A stretch of 64,000 nt of DNA, from assembly GCF_900044055.2 (NCBI RefSeq), contig NZ_FCOX02000005.1, forward strand, positions 124,001 to 188,000. The letters are read 5' to 3'. Source of the DNA: Caballeronia calidae. Its GTDB lineage: Bacteria > Pseudomonadota > Gammaproteobacteria > Burkholderiales > Burkholderiaceae. Of this stretch, positions 44,263 to 53,531 are shown one piece after another. The notes beneath the pieces are model-generated. The model did no database searches, was not told the DNA's origin, and saw only the letters and a program-made list of their open reading frames with translations. Position 1 is the stretch's first letter, and the number at the start of each line of letters is the position of its first letter. Both the position numbers and the translations under genes were made by a program.

Positions 44263-45378
44263 TCAGGCCGACAGCAACGACCCCGTGCGATAAGCCTTCG
44301 CGCCCGCGATGCGCGCCACTTCCAGCCCGGCGGTCGCGAAGCGCGTGATATGCCGCGCGTACATCACGCCGGACGTCGTGCATTTGAGCGTCGTGACGGT
44401 GTCCGTGATCGGATCGATCACGTCCGCGATCGGCGCGCCCGCTTCGATGAACGCGCCCACTTGCGCGCGGAACACGAGCACGCCCGACACCGGAGCGACG
44501 ATCGGCTCGGCGCCCGCGAGCGGCGTCGCCGGATACCGGAGCGGCGGCAGCGAAGGCACGTCGGCATCGATCACGCCGCGATGGATCAGATAGTTGACGA
44601 TCGCCTGCGCGTCCTGTTCGGCGAGCTCGTAGGAGACATCGTGCTGGCTGCGCAGCTCGACCGTCACCGAGAGGCCGCCGTTCGGGATCGGAAAACGCTC
44701 GCCGTAACGCTGACGCAGATCCGACCAGCAGAAGCTGTGGATTTCGTCGAACGGATTGCCGACGGAATTCAGCGCGAGCAGCGATGCCTTCGCGTCGAGG
44801 TAGCGCGCGAGCGGCTCGACTTCGTCCCAGATTTCCGGATTGGTGTAGAGATGCAGCGCGGCGTCGAGGTCGCAGTGCAGGTCGAGCACGACATCGGCGT
44901 CGTAGGACAGCTTTTGCAGCGCGAGGCGCAGCGATTCGAGCTCGGTGTGCGGCGTCTGCTCGTCGAGCGCTTCCTTCATCGCGGCACGCACGGCGAGCCT
45001 GTTCGCGTCGCTTTCGGCGCCGAGGCGCGCTTCGATGCGCGGCGCGATCAGCCCGGCGAGATCGTAGAAATTGCGGTTGAAGTTGACGCCGCTGTTGGCT
45101 TCGAAGCGTCCCAGCAGATTGCCGTGAAGATTCTGGTTCAGGCCGATCGGATTGGGCACCGGCACGACGACCACTTCGCCGCGCAGCTTGCCCGCCGCTT
45201 CGAATTCGGCGAGATGACGGCGCAGCCGCCACGCGACGAGCATGCCGGGCAGTTCGTCCGCGTGCAGCGAGGACTGGATATAGATCTTCTGGCCGCCGCC
45301 GGGGCCGTAATGAAAGCTCGTGATGGTGCGGGAAGTGCCGAGCGTCGGCGAGATCAGGGAATGAGTTCTGGTTTGCAT
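44263..45378 (-). CDS. Succinylglutamate desuccinylase/aspartoacylase (AstE/AspA) family protein
   Basis: This is a zinc-dependent carboxypeptidase-like hydrolase of 371 residues. The zinc ligands are His and Glu in SSLHADELPG near 37-46 and the His in VLDLHCDLD near 165. NPIGLNQNLHG and NSGVNFNRNFYDL near 75-103 are family motifs. The C-terminal 100 residues (PIVAPVSGVLVFRAQVGAFIEAGAPIADV) form the biotinyl-like beta-barrel found in this group. Members remove acyl groups from amino acids or related metabolites. ATG at 45378 and GTG at 45393 are possible starts; neither has a clear ribosome site. The gene is not linked to an arginine pathway. Confidence 0.88.
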   Translation of the reverse strand: MQTRTHSLISPTLGTSRTITSFHYGPGGGQKIYIQSSLHADELPGMLVAWRLRRHLAEFEAAGKLRGEVVVVPVPNPIGLNQNLHGNLLGRFEANSGVNFNRNFYDLAGLIAPRIEARLGAESDANRLAVRAAMKEALDEQTPHTELESLRLALQKLSYDADVVLDLHCDLDAALHLYTNPEIWDEVEPLARYLDAKASLLALNSVGNPFDEIHSFCWSDLRQRYGERFPIPNGGLSVTVELRSQHDVSYELAEQDAQAIVNYLIHRGVIDADVPSLPPLRYPATPLAGAEPIVAPVSGVLVFRAQVGAFIEAGAPIADVIDPITDTVTTLKCTTSGVMYARHITRFATAGLEVARIAGAKAYRTGSLLSA

Positions 45379-45536
45379 GTTGGTCGCGCGCACGCGAATG
45401 CGCGGGTCTTGCCTCTCTGGAAGTTGCCGGGCGCCGCGGCGTCTCCTTCCGTCGGCGTCCTACCGGACGTTCGATCTTAGCCGAAATCGGCGCGGCGGGA
45501 GGCCGAAGGCCCGCGCGCGGCCGGCGTCCGAAAAGG

Positions 45537-45573
45537 AAACGGGCTCCGCGCCCTTGAGCGCGGAGCCCGTTTC
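45537..45573 (-). terminator. Hairpin terminator after the substrate-binding protein gene
   Basis: AAACGGGCTCCGCG and its complement form a 14-bp stem with a 9-nt loop. On the minus strand the stem ends in TTT followed by a further T-rich stretch (CCTTTTC). It lies 27 bp past the stop. Confidence 0.8.
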
Positions 45574-45599
45574 GTCAGCCTGTCAGGCCTGGGCGTGGC

Positions 45600-46394
45600 T
45601 TAGCCGCCGTACACGTCGAAGTCGAAATACTTCTTCTCGATCTTCTTGTACGTGCCGTCCTTGATCATGTCGGCGATCGCCTTGTCGATCTTCGCCTTCA
45701 GCTCGGTGTCTTCCTTGCGCAGACCGATGCCCGCGCCGTTGCCGAGCGTCTTCGGATCGTCGAGGTTCTGGCCGGCGAAGTCGAAGCCCGCGCCGCGCGG
45801 CGTCTTCAGGAAGCCGAGTTCGGCCTGCACCGCGTCTTGCAGCGCGGCGTCGAGACGGCCCGAGATCAGGTCGGCGTAGACCTGGTCCTGGTTCTGGTAC
45901 GGCGTGACCGTCACGCCCTTCGCGGCCCAGTAGGTCTTCGCGTAGGTTTCCTGGATCGTGCCCTGTTCGACGCCGACGTTCTTGCCCTTCAGGCTCTCGG
46001 CCGTCGGCAGGATATTGCTGCCCTTTTTCGCGACGAGGCGCGTCGGCGTGTTGAAGAGCTTGCTCGAGAAGGCGATCTGCTCCGCGCGTTGCGGGGTCAT
46101 CGACATCGACGAGAGCACGCCGTCGAACTTCTTCGCCTTGAGCGCCGGGATCATGCCGTCGAAGTCGTTTTCGATCCACACGCACTTCGCCTTCAGGCGC
46201 GCGCAGATCTCATTGCCGAGATCGATGTCGAAACCGACCAGCTTGCCGTCGGAGCCCTTCGACTCGAACGGCGGATAGCTTGCGTCGACGCCGAAACGGA
46301 TCGTCGAATAATCCTTGGCAAGCGCCGGCGTCACGGCCGTGAGCGACGTGGCGGCGAGGAGGGACATCGTCAGTGCCGCGAGCAGTTTCTTCAC
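45600..46394 (-). CDS. Periplasmic lysine/arginine/ornithine-type amino-acid-binding protein
   Basis: This is an ABC transporter substrate-binding protein of 264 residues. The signal MKKLLAALTMSLLAATSLTAVTPALA is cleaved near 26. The mature protein begins KDYSTIRFGVDASYPPFESKGSDGKLVGFDIDLGNEICARL, typical of the HisJ/ArgT/ArtJ family. Ligand-site residues appear in SSMSMTPQRAEQIAFS, and KNVGVEQGTIQETYAK follows. Cys residues in CARLKAKCVW match the HisJ/ArgT disulfide. No permease or ATPase gene is adjacent, so it is an orphan binding protein here. A terminator follows. The 190-bp region upstream to 46587 includes its promoter and the next terminator. Confidence 0.92.
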   Translation of the reverse strand: MKKLLAALTMSLLAATSLTAVTPALAKDYSTIRFGVDASYPPFESKGSDGKLVGFDIDLGNEICARLKAKCVWIENDFDGMIPALKAKKFDGVLSSMSMTPQRAEQIAFSSKLFNTPTRLVAKKGSNILPTAESLKGKNVGVEQGTIQETYAKTYWAAKGVTVTPYQNQDQVYADLISGRLDAALQDAVQAELGFLKTPRGAGFDFAGQNLDDPKTLGNGAGIGLRKEDTELKAKIDKAIADMIKDGTYKKIEKKYFDFDVYGG

Positions 46395-46546
46395 TGTTTT
46401 AACTCCAGAAGGTGGTCAGTTCAGCCCGGAAGGTCTCGTATCCGGTGGTCCGGCGCGTCGTTGGGCGCCGGCGCATGGCATTCCGCGGATCGTGTCCGAG
46501 CAGAATCGGCAGAAGGTTACCAAGCCAAAATTTTTAGGGTGCTAGT

Positions 46547-46570
46547 AAAAGCCCCGATAGCAGGGGCTTT
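46547..46570 (-). terminator. Rho-independent terminator after the MFS exporter gene
   Basis: AAAGCCCC pairs with GGGGCTTT around a loop of about 8 nt, followed on the minus strand by a T run (TTTTAC). It lies 18 bp past the exporter stop. Confidence 0.8.
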
Positions 46571-46587
46571 AGAGCGTTTCCTCGCGT

Positions 46588-48114
46588 TCAGCGTTTCTTC
46601 AGCGGATGGTCTTTCAGGAACCACGACAGCGCGAACGCGATGAACGCGACGCACGCGGCGACGAGATAGACCGTGTGCATCGAGCCCGCGAACGCATGCA
46701 GATAGTCGTCGCGCAGCGCGGGGGGCAGGTGCGCGACCGCCTGCGGCCCGAGCGACTGCGGCAGTTCGGTGCCGGGCGGCAGGAGCGCTTCGAGACGCGA
46801 GCGCAGGCTGTTTGAAAAGATCGCGCCGAACGCCGCCACGCCGACCGAGCCGCCGATCGAGCGGAACAGCGTCGCGCTGGACGTTGCCACGCCCATCAGC
46901 CGGAATTCGACGACGTTCTGCACCGCGAGCACGAGCACCTGCATCACCATGCCGAGCCCGAGGCCGAGCAGCGCCATGTAGGCGTTCATGACCGCGAGCG
47001 GGGTGTCGAGGCTGAGCGTGGAAAGCAGCAGCATCGCGACGGCGACGAGCGCCGTGCCCGCGATCGGGAAGAAGCGATACTTGCCGATCCTGCTGATGAT
47101 GCGCCCGCTCACGATCGACGAGAGCAGCACGCCGCCCATCATCGGCGTGATCTGCAGGCCCGCGCCGGAGGGCGTCGAGCCCTTCACCACCTGAAGATAG
47201 AGCGGCAGAAAGGTGACGGCGCCGAACAGCGCGCAGCCGACGATGAAGCCGATCAGCCCCGCCAGCACGAAGGTGCGCTCCTTGAACAGCGAGAGCGGCA
47301 TGATGGGCTCGGCGGCGAGCCGTTCCTCGTAGACGAAGCCGCCGATGCACACGAGTCCGAGCAACAGCGTGCACCAGAGCTGCGGCGAGGTCCACGGCAG
47401 GAGCGTGCCGCCTTCGCTCGTGAAAAGAATGATGCAGGTGAGCGCGGCCGCGAGAAAGCCCGCGCCCATGTAGTCCACGCGATGATCGACGTGCGCGGTG
47501 TGCGGCTTGAACACGAGCTGGATCACGGCGAGCGCGATCACGCCGAGCGGCAGGTTGATGTAGAAAATCCAGCGCCACGACAGATGCTCGACGAGAAAGC
47601 CGCCGAGCAGGGGACCGACGACCGTCGCGAGGCCGTACACGCCGCCGAAGAGGCCCTGGAAGCGGCCGCGCTCGGCGGGCGGGATGACGTCGGCGATGGC
47701 GGCCATCGTGACGACCATGAGCCCGCCGCCGCCGAGGCCTTGCAGCGCCCGCAGCGCGATCAGCTGCGTCATGTTCTGCGCGACGCCGCAGAGGATCGAA
47801 CCGGCGAGAAAGATCAGGATCGACGCCTGAAGCACGATTTTGCGGCCGAACTGATCGCCGAACTTGCCATAGAGCGGCACGACGATGGTCGAGCTGAGCA
47901 GGTAGGACGTGACGACCCACGAGAGATTGTCGAGCCCGCCGAGTTCGCCGACGATGGTCGGCAGCGCGGTCGACACGATCGTCTGATCGAGCGCGCCGAG
48001 CAGCATCACGAGCAGCAGCGCCGTGAACAGCAGCCCGACGGGCGGTTTCGATGCGATGCCGGTTTCGTCGGACGCTTTCGCGCCCGCGCCGGCGGTTTGA
48101 TGCAAAGATGTCAT
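46588..48114 (-). CDS. MFS drug exporter, DHA2 (EmrB/QacA) family
   Basis: This is a proton-driven multidrug exporter with 14 predicted helices, 508 residues from the chosen ATG. The family motif LDQTIVSTALPTIVGEL near 42-58 is motif D1; the motif A-type loop is GKFGDQFGRK near 83-92. GIVYGLATVVGPLLGGF-type motif C appears as VYGLATVVGPLLGGFLVEH near 146-164. A GTG at 48165 could extend the N-terminus. It is divergent from a TetR gene whose promoter holds a clear operator, so it is probably repressed by that TetR and induced by a transported compound. No EmrA-type adaptor gene is present. Confidence 0.92.
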   Translation of the reverse strand: MTSLHQTAGAGAKASDETGIASKPPVGLLFTALLLVMLLGALDQTIVSTALPTIVGELGGLDNLSWVVTSYLLSSTIVVPLYGKFGDQFGRKIVLQASILIFLAGSILCGVAQNMTQLIALRALQGLGGGGLMVVTMAAIADVIPPAERGRFQGLFGGVYGLATVVGPLLGGFLVEHLSWRWIFYINLPLGVIALAVIQLVFKPHTAHVDHRVDYMGAGFLAAALTCIILFTSEGGTLLPWTSPQLWCTLLLGLVCIGGFVYEERLAAEPIMPLSLFKERTFVLAGLIGFIVGCALFGAVTFLPLYLQVVKGSTPSGAGLQITPMMGGVLLSSIVSGRIISRIGKYRFFPIAGTALVAVAMLLLSTLSLDTPLAVMNAYMALLGLGLGMVMQVLVLAVQNVVEFRLMGVATSSATLFRSIGGSVGVAAFGAIFSNSLRSRLEALLPPGTELPQSLGPQAVAHLPPALRDDYLHAFAGSMHTVYLVAACVAFIAFALSWFLKDHPLKKR

Positions 48115-48192
48115 TTCGGCTGAGACGGCGTGAGGGCGCCGTGAGCAAAAGTTTGGATTCGTCACCGGCGGAAGGGCCGCGAATCGCGTGGA

Positions 48193-48221
48193 TTGAATTT
48201 AATTAACACGAAAGTTAATAT
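48193..48221 (+). promoter_or_regulatory. Sigma-70 promoter and TetR operator between exporter and regulator
   Basis: TTGAAT (48193-48198) and TAATAT (48216-48221) are spaced by 17 bp, reading toward the TetR gene 33 bp downstream. Inside lies the inverted repeat ATTAAC-N6-GTTAAT (48202-48219). The local A/T richness stands out from the GC-rich surroundings. The site probably controls both divergent genes. Confidence 0.82.
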
Positions 48222-48253
48222 AGGCGACGTACAAAGTCCAGTCAAATTTCCAT

Positions 48254-48940
48254 ATGGCAAACGATGTGTTGGACCCGGGCGCGGGCGCGTCCGAAGGCCC
48301 CGCGCCACAGAAGAAGCCAGGGCGGCGGCCCGGCCGGCCGAGCGGGGCGCACGGCGAGCAGGCGCGCGCGCAATTGCTGGATATCGCGCTGGAGCTGTTT
48401 GCGCGGCAGGGCATCGGCGAGACGACGCTCGGCGCGATCGCGCGCGAGGCGGGCGTCACCCCGGCGATGGTGCATTACTACTTCAAGACGCGCGATCAGC
48501 TGCTCGACATGCTGATCGACGAGCGCTTCGCGCCTTTGCGCGTCGAGCTCGCGCGCGTGTTCAACGATCCGGAATCGGAGCCCGTCGATACCTTGCGCGC
48601 GTTCGTGGAGACGCTCGTCGTGACGGTCGAGAAAAATCCGTGGTTCGCGGCGCTATGGGTGCGCGAGATGGTCAGTGAGGGAGGTCTGCTGCGGCAGCGC
48701 ATGGCCGAGCGCTTCGGCGATGAGCACAAGGAGCGCGCGATCGAGCGCATCGCCGGCTGGCAAAAGGAAGGCAAGCTGAATCCGGCGCTGGAGCCGTCGC
48801 TCGTGTTCGCGTCGCTGTTCGGGCTGACGGTGTTTCCGCTCGCGACGTCGCGCTGGCGCGCGGTCGGAGATCGGGCGGTGACTTCGGAGCAGCTCGCCCG
48901 GCACGTCGTGGCGTTGTTGATGAACGGGATTCAGCCGTAA
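48254..48940 (+). CDS. TetR-family transcriptional regulator of the adjacent MFS exporter
   Basis: This is a repressor of 228 residues. A basic, Pro/Arg-rich N-terminal extension (KKPGRRPGRPSG) precedes the TetR helix-turn-helix (QLLDIALELFARQGIGETTLGAIAREAGVTPAMVHYYFKTRDQLLDML, about residues 41-88). The C-terminal helical ligand-binding domain is divergent, as usual. The extension may add minor-groove contacts in the A/T-rich operator. Divergence from a DHA2 exporter and a shared operator indicate local control of efflux. Confidence 0.92.
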   Translation: MANDVLDPGAGASEGPAPQKKPGRRPGRPSGAHGEQARAQLLDIALELFARQGIGETTLGAIAREAGVTPAMVHYYFKTRDQLLDMLIDERFAPLRVELARVFNDPESEPVDTLRAFVETLVVTVEKNPWFAALWVREMVSEGGLLRQRMAERFGDEHKERAIERIAGWQKEGKLNPALEPSLVFASLFGLTVFPLATSRWRAVGDRAVTSEQLARHVVALLMNGIQP

Positions 48941-49052
48941 GGAGGGTGGTCGGGATCATCGTAATTACCCAACCGTTTAAAATCCGTCCCTCGCCCTGCG
49001 CCCTGCGCCGTTCGAAGCGGCGCCGCGCACCGCCCCAAGAGGAGACAACCCG

Positions 49053-50465
49053 ATGGCAACACCCCACGCGGCGCATGCACACGCGCTTCCCGTCACCGCC
49101 GGCAGCATTTCCGCCCGGCTCGACCGGCTGCCGGCCACGCGCTCCGTCTGGACGCTCATCGTGCTCCTGAGTCTCGGATTCTTCTTCGAGCTCTACGACC
49201 TGCTGTATTCCGGTTACGTCGCGCCGGGCCTCGTCAAAAGCGGCATCCTCACATCGACCACCACGGGTTTGTTCGGCATGACGGGCGTCGCGAGCTTCAT
49301 CGCGTCGCTGTTCGCGGGCCTGTTCGTCGGCACGATCGCCTGCGGATTTCTCGCCGACCGCTTCGGCCGCCGCGCGATCTTCACGTATTCGCTGCTGTGG
49401 TACACCGCCGCGAACCTCGTCATGGCGTTCCAACACACGGCGGCGGGCCTGAACCTATGGCGCTTCGTCGCCGGCGTGGGCATCGGCGTGGAACTGGTGA
49501 CGATCGGCACCTATATCTCCGAGCTCGCGCCCAGGCATATTCGCGGGCGCGCGTTCGCGTGCGAACAGGCCATCGGGTTCATGGCCGTGCCGGTGGTCGC
49601 GTTCCTCGCGTATCGGCTGGTGCCGCGCGCGCCGTTCGGCATCGACGGCTGGCGCTGGGTCGTGATCATCGGCGCTCATGGCGCGCTTTTCGTCTGGTGG
49701 ATTCGGCGCGCGCTGCCGGAAAGCCCGCGCTGGCTCGCGCAGAAAGGACGCCTCGCCGAAGCCGACCGCGTGATGACCGCGCTCGAAGAAAAAGTGGCGC
49801 GCGAATACGGCAAACCGCTGCCGGCGCCCGAAGCCGCGGTCGAAACCGCGCACGGCCGCGGCGCCTTCGCCGACATGTGGAAGCCGCCCTACGGCAAACG
49901 CGCGCTGATGATGATCATCTTCAACGTCTTTCAGACGGTCGGCTTCTACGGCTTCGCGAACTGGGTGCCGACGCTGCTCGTCAAGCAGGGCATCACGGTG
50001 ACATCGAGCCTCATGTACTCGAGCATCATCGCGATCGCCGCGCCTGTCGGGCCGATCATCGGGCTCGCCATCGCCGACAAGATCGAGCGCAAGACGGCTA
50101 TCGTCGCGATGGCGGCGGTCAATATCGTCTGCGGACTCGCGTTCAGCCAGTCGGGCGACGCGGCCTTTCTGATCGCGATGGGCGTCGGCCTCACGCTGTC
50201 GGCGAACATCATGTCGTACAGCTACCACGCCTATCAGACCGAACTTTTTCCGACGAGCATCCGGGCGCGCGCGGTCGGTTTCGTGTATTCGTGGAGCCGT
50301 TTCTCGGCGATTTTCACGTCGTTCATCATCGCGGGCGTGCTGAAGAGCTTCGGCACGACGGGCGTGTTCGTGTTCATCGCGTCGGCGATGCTGATCGTGA
50401 TGGCCGCGATCGGCGCGATGGGGCCGAGAACGCGCGATCTCGCGCTGGAGAAGATCTCGCACTAG
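49053..50465 (+). CDS. MFS transporter, metabolite:H+ symporter type
   Basis: This is a 12-helix major facilitator of 470 residues. A cytoplasmic N-terminus of about 30 residues is followed by LGFFFELYDLLYSGYVAPGLV near 49-69. The loop 2-3 motif is GFLADRFGRRAIF near 101-113, and the helix 4-5 motif GVGIGVELVTIGTYISELAPRHIRGRAFA near 146-174. This pattern is that of sugar/organic-acid symporters. An AGAGGAGA site lies 10 nt before the ATG. The substrate is unknown. The ferritin-like gene follows 85 bp later on the same strand. Confidence 0.9.
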   Translation: MATPHAAHAHALPVTAGSISARLDRLPATRSVWTLIVLLSLGFFFELYDLLYSGYVAPGLVKSGILTSTTTGLFGMTGVASFIASLFAGLFVGTIACGFLADRFGRRAIFTYSLLWYTAANLVMAFQHTAAGLNLWRFVAGVGIGVELVTIGTYISELAPRHIRGRAFACEQAIGFMAVPVVAFLAYRLVPRAPFGIDGWRWVVIIGAHGALFVWWIRRALPESPRWLAQKGRLAEADRVMTALEEKVAREYGKPLPAPEAAVETAHGRGAFADMWKPPYGKRALMMIIFNVFQTVGFYGFANWVPTLLVKQGITVTSSLMYSSIIAIAAPVGPIIGLAIADKIERKTAIVAMAAVNIVCGLAFSQSGDAAFLIAMGVGLTLSANIMSYSYHAYQTELFPTSIRARAVGFVYSWSRFSAIFTSFIIAGVLKSFGTTGVFVFIASAMLIVMAAIGAMGPRTRDLALEKISH

Positions 50466-50550
50466 CGAAAAAATGCGCGCGATGATGCGATTCAGCATTC
50501 CGTATGCCAGAATCCGCAGGACGCACACAATCGGCGGCCGAAATTCGAAT

Positions 50551-51447
50551 ATGTCCGACACGCTCAACACAGTCGAAGCAGATCATGCGATGCGCAACTG
50601 GACGTACCGGTCGACGGGGAAAATTCCGATCGGTTCGGACCTGCACAAGCGCATGTTCTGCGAGATGTTGCTGACGACGCACAACCCGTACAAGCCCGCC
50701 GTCATCGACTGGCCGAAGCTGGACCCGGCCGCGTTGAAGCGCGTGACGTCCCTGCCCATCTGGGATATCGCGGTGCAGACGGAAGGCCGCGCGTCAATTC
50801 GCGTCGCGACCTACGCGGGCACCGTCGGCGATCCCCAGTTGCGCGAGGCGCTGCGCATGAACGGCGGCGAGGAAGCGCGGCACAAGCTGGTGTTGTCGAA
50901 GCTGGTCGAGGCGTACGGCATCACGCTCGCGCCGGAACCGCCGTATCCCGCGCCCGCCGATCCGCTGCGCGCATGGATGCTGACGGGCTACAGCGAATGC
51001 ATCGACAGTTTCTTCGCGTTCGGTCTTTTCGAGGCGGCGCGGCAGTCGGGCTATTTTCCTGAAGAACTCGTCGAAACCTTCGAGCCGGTGATTCAGGAAG
51101 AGGCGCGCCACATTCTGTTCTTCGCGAACTGGGTCGCGTGGTATCGGCGCAGCTTGCCTTGGTATCGCAGGCCGTGGTTTCTGGCGAAGACCGCGAGCGT
51201 CTGGTTCTCGCTGATCCGCGACCGCATCTCGCTCGCGCGCGGCTTCGACAACAGTGGCGCCGCGCAGGACGCGAATTTCCCCGCGAATGTGGGCGACTCG
51301 GTGGCGGGCGATGTATCGGTGCGCTCGTTGATCGAACTATGCCTCACCGAAAACGATCGCCGCATGGGCGGCTACGACGCGCGTCTGCTGCGTCCGGTCA
51401 CCGTGCCGAAACTCGCGCGTTTCGCGCTGCGCTTCGTCAAGAAATAA
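50551..51447 (+). CDS. Diiron ferritin-like protein
   Basis: This is a soluble four-helix-bundle protein of 298 residues. Two iron-binding motifs are visible: Glu78 (QTEGR) with EEARH (Glu107/108 and His111), and EEARH again (Glu183/184 and His187) after CIDSFFAFGLFEAARQ, which supplies another Glu. This is the ligand set of ferritin-like diiron oxidases and oxygenases. The substrate is unknown. The start at 50551 (MSDTLNTVEADHAM) is preferred over the open frame beginning at 50473. It follows the MFS gene, and the two may form one unit. It is convergent with the TetR gene 7 bp away. Confidence 0.85.
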   Translation: MSDTLNTVEADHAMRNWTYRSTGKIPIGSDLHKRMFCEMLLTTHNPYKPAVIDWPKLDPAALKRVTSLPIWDIAVQTEGRASIRVATYAGTVGDPQLREALRMNGGEEARHKLVLSKLVEAYGITLAPEPPYPAPADPLRAWMLTGYSECIDSFFAFGLFEAARQSGYFPEELVETFEPVIQEEARHILFFANWVAWYRRSLPWYRRPWFLAKTASVWFSLIRDRISLARGFDNSGAAQDANFPANVGDSVAGDVSVRSLIELCLTENDRRMGGYDARLLRPVTVPKLARFALRFVKK

Positions 51448-51454
51448 GGCGGCT

Positions 51455-52177
51455 TCACTCCGCCGGTTTCGATGCCGCGTCGAAACGGCGCGCGGCTTCC
51501 TCGACATCCTGGCGAAACTGCGCGAGCGCCGCCAGTTGCGCATTCGGCGGCTGCAGCGCCGCCCACAGCACGTGCACCAGTTCGTTCGCCGTCGTCTCGA
51601 TCTGAGTCTGACTCAGGCGACGCTTCGCGAGCGTCGCGTCCCACAGCACATGCTCCATCGGCCCGAAGACGAGCGAGCGCAAGAGGCGCAGCGGCACGTC
51701 ATCGCGCACGTGGCCGAGCGCCTGGCCGCGCGCGAGGACGTCCATCAGCGGCGCGGTGTAGCGGCGCTGCAATTCCGTCAACGTGTCCGACAGATCATGC
51801 TGCTTCGTGCGGCCTTCCGACAGCACCAGCGCGCACAGCCCCGTGCCATTCATCAGCATCAGCCGCATATGCGTCCTGACGATGAACGCGAACTGCTGGC
51901 GCACGGAGCCGTCGCGCGGCAGGCCGGTTTCGAAGGCATCGATGATTTCGTCGTACCAGTCCGCGATCACGCGGGCGCACAGCTCGCGCTTGCCGCTGAA
52001 ATAGCTGAATACGGTTGCTTCGGAAATGCCCGCGCGCTGCGCGATCTCCGCACTCGTGGCGGCGTCGTAGCCCTTTTCGGCGAAGACGTCGCGGCCTGCC
52101 TGCAGGATGTCCTTCACGCGCTGCTGCGATTTGATGCCCGCTGGCGTACGGCGGCTGGTGCTGGTTTGCGTGGACAT
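51455..52177 (-). CDS. TetR-family transcriptional regulator of the leucine catabolic operon
   Basis: This is a repressor of 240 residues. The DNA-binding domain is at 12-60: QQRVKDILQAGRDVFAEKGYDAATSAEIAQRAGISEATVFSYFSGKREL. The helical C-terminal domain presumably binds an acyl-CoA or related ligand. It is divergent from the isovaleryl-CoA dehydrogenase gene, and matching palindromes flank the shared promoter region. The liu operon of Pseudomonas is instead regulated by a MerR-family protein (LiuR), so use of a TetR here is a lineage difference. The longer frame to 52216 lacks a ribosome site. Confidence 0.88.
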   Translation of the reverse strand: MSTQTSTSRRTPAGIKSQQRVKDILQAGRDVFAEKGYDAATSAEIAQRAGISEATVFSYFSGKRELCARVIADWYDEIIDAFETGLPRDGSVRQQFAFIVRTHMRLMLMNGTGLCALVLSEGRTKQHDLSDTLTELQRRYTAPLMDVLARGQALGHVRDDVPLRLLRSLVFGPMEHVLWDATLAKRRLSQTQIETTANELVHVLWAALQPPNAQLAALAQFRQDVEEAARRFDAASKPAE

Positions 52178-52202
52178 GGCGGGAAGGCGTCGGAAATAAA
52201 TG

Positions 52203-52294
52203 TGAGCGTAGCTCAAAAATCTATTGACGACTAGACGATTTGAGCGTGAAATTGCCCCATTCCGTGGTTTGATGCCCTGTGTGAGTAAAACTCA
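52203..52294. promoter_or_regulatory. Twin 13-bp palindromes and promoter between the TetR and liuA genes
   Basis: TGAGC-GTA-GCTCA (52203-52215) and TGAGT-AAA-ACTCA (52282-52294) are both perfect palindromes of the form TGAGY-N3-RCTCA. Between them TTGACG (52224-52229) and TGAAAT (52247-52252), spaced 17 bp, form a candidate promoter reading toward liuA. Another pair, GCTCAAA/TTTGAGC (52211-52217 and 52239-52245), overlaps it. A TetR dimer at both sites would control both directions. Confidence 0.7.
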
Positions 52295-52339
52295 AATTTC
52301 AGGGTGCACCCAAAACATCGCATCTGGAGGAGACGACCC

Positions 52340-53521
52340 ATGAGCAACGTACCCGGCCTGAATTTCGCGTTGGGCGAAGATATCGACATGCTGCGCGATT
52401 CGCTCGCCAATTTCGCGGCGAAGGAAATCGCGCCGCGCGCGGGCGAAATCGACCATAGCGACCAGTTCCCGATGGACCTGTGGAAGAAATTCGGCGATCT
52501 GGGCGTGCTCGGCATGACCGTCTCCGAGGAATACGGCGGCGCGAACATGGGCTACACCGCGCACATGGTCGCGATGGAAGAGATTTCGCGCGCATCGGCG
52601 TCAGTGGGCTTGTCGTACGGCGCGCATTCGAATCTCTGCGTGAACCAGATTCATCGCAACGGCACGGAAGCGCAGAAGCGCAAGTATCTGCCGAAGCTCG
52701 TGTCCGGCGAACACATCGGCGCGCTGGCGATGAGCGAGCCGAACGCGGGCTCGGACGTCGTCAGCATGAAGCTGCGCGCCGAGGAGAAGGGCGATCACTA
52801 CGTGCTCAACGGCACGAAGATGTGGATCACCAACGGCCCGGACTGCGACACGCTCGTCGTTTATGCGAAGACGGATATCGAAGCCGGTCCGCGCGGCATC
52901 ACGGCGTTCATCGTCGAGAAGGGCATGAAGGGTTTTTCCGTCGCGCAGAAGCTGGACAAGCTCGGCATGCGCGGCTCGCATACCGGCGAGCTCGTGTTCG
53001 AGAACGTCGAAGTGCCGAAGGAGAACATTCTCGGTCAGTTGAACGGCGGCACGAAGGTGCTGATGAGCGGCCTCGACTACGAACGCGCCGTGCTCGCGGG
53101 CGGCCCGACGGGCATCATGCTCGCGTGCATGGACGCGGTCGTGCCGTATATCCACGACCGCAAGCAGTTCGGTCAGGCCATCGGCGAATTCCAGCTCATC
53201 CAGGGCAAGGTCGCCGACATGTACTCGACGCTGCAGGCGTGCCGCGCGTATCTCTATGCGGTCGGCCGTCAGCTCGACACGCTCGGTTCCGATCACGTGC
53301 GGCAGGTGCGCAAGGACTGCGCGGGCGTGATTCTCTACACCGCCGAAAAGGCGACGTGGATGGCCGGCGAAGCGATTCAGGTGCTCGGCGGCAACGGCTA
53401 TATCAACGAGTATCCGGTCGGCCGCCTGTGGCGCGACGCGAAGCTCTATGAGATCGGCGCGGGCACGAGCGAGATCCGCCGCATGCTGATCGGCCGCGAA
53501 CTCTTTGCCGAAACGGCCTGA
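52340..53521 (+). CDS. liuA: Isovaleryl-CoA dehydrogenase
   Basis: This FAD enzyme of leucine catabolism oxidises isovaleryl-CoA to 3-methylcrotonyl-CoA and passes electrons to ETF. The 393 residues match the family. [19 protein letters not shown] near 132-150 and [18 protein letters not shown] near 164-181 are acyl-CoA dehydrogenase signatures. The catalytic base Glu248 lies in [12 protein letters not shown], the helix-G position characteristic of isovaleryl-CoA dehydrogenase. [37 protein letters not shown] C-terminal sequence is also typical. The start at 52340 has GGAGGAGA upstream. It is first in an operon with both methylcrotonyl-CoA carboxylase subunits. Confidence 0.95.
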   Translation: MSNVPGLNFALGEDIDMLRDSLANFAAKEIAPRAGEIDHSDQFPMDLWKKFGDLGVLGMTVSEEYGGANMGYTAHMVAMEEISRASASVGLSYGAHSNLCVNQIHRNGTEAQKRKYLPKLVSGEHIGALAMSEPNAGSDVVSMKLRAEEKGDHYVLNGTKMWITNGPDCDTLVVYAKTDIEAGPRGITAFIVEKGMKGFSVAQKLDKLGMRGSHTGELVFENVEVPKENILGQLNGGTKVLMSGLDYERAVLAGGPTGIMLACMDAVVPYIHDRKQFGQAIGEFQLIQGKVADMYSTLQACRAYLYAVGRQLDTLGSDHVRQVRKDCAGVILYTAEKATWMAGEAIQVLGGNGYINEYPVGRLWRDAKLYEIGAGTSEIRRMLIGRELFAETA

Positions 53522-53531
53522 GGCGCGCGTC

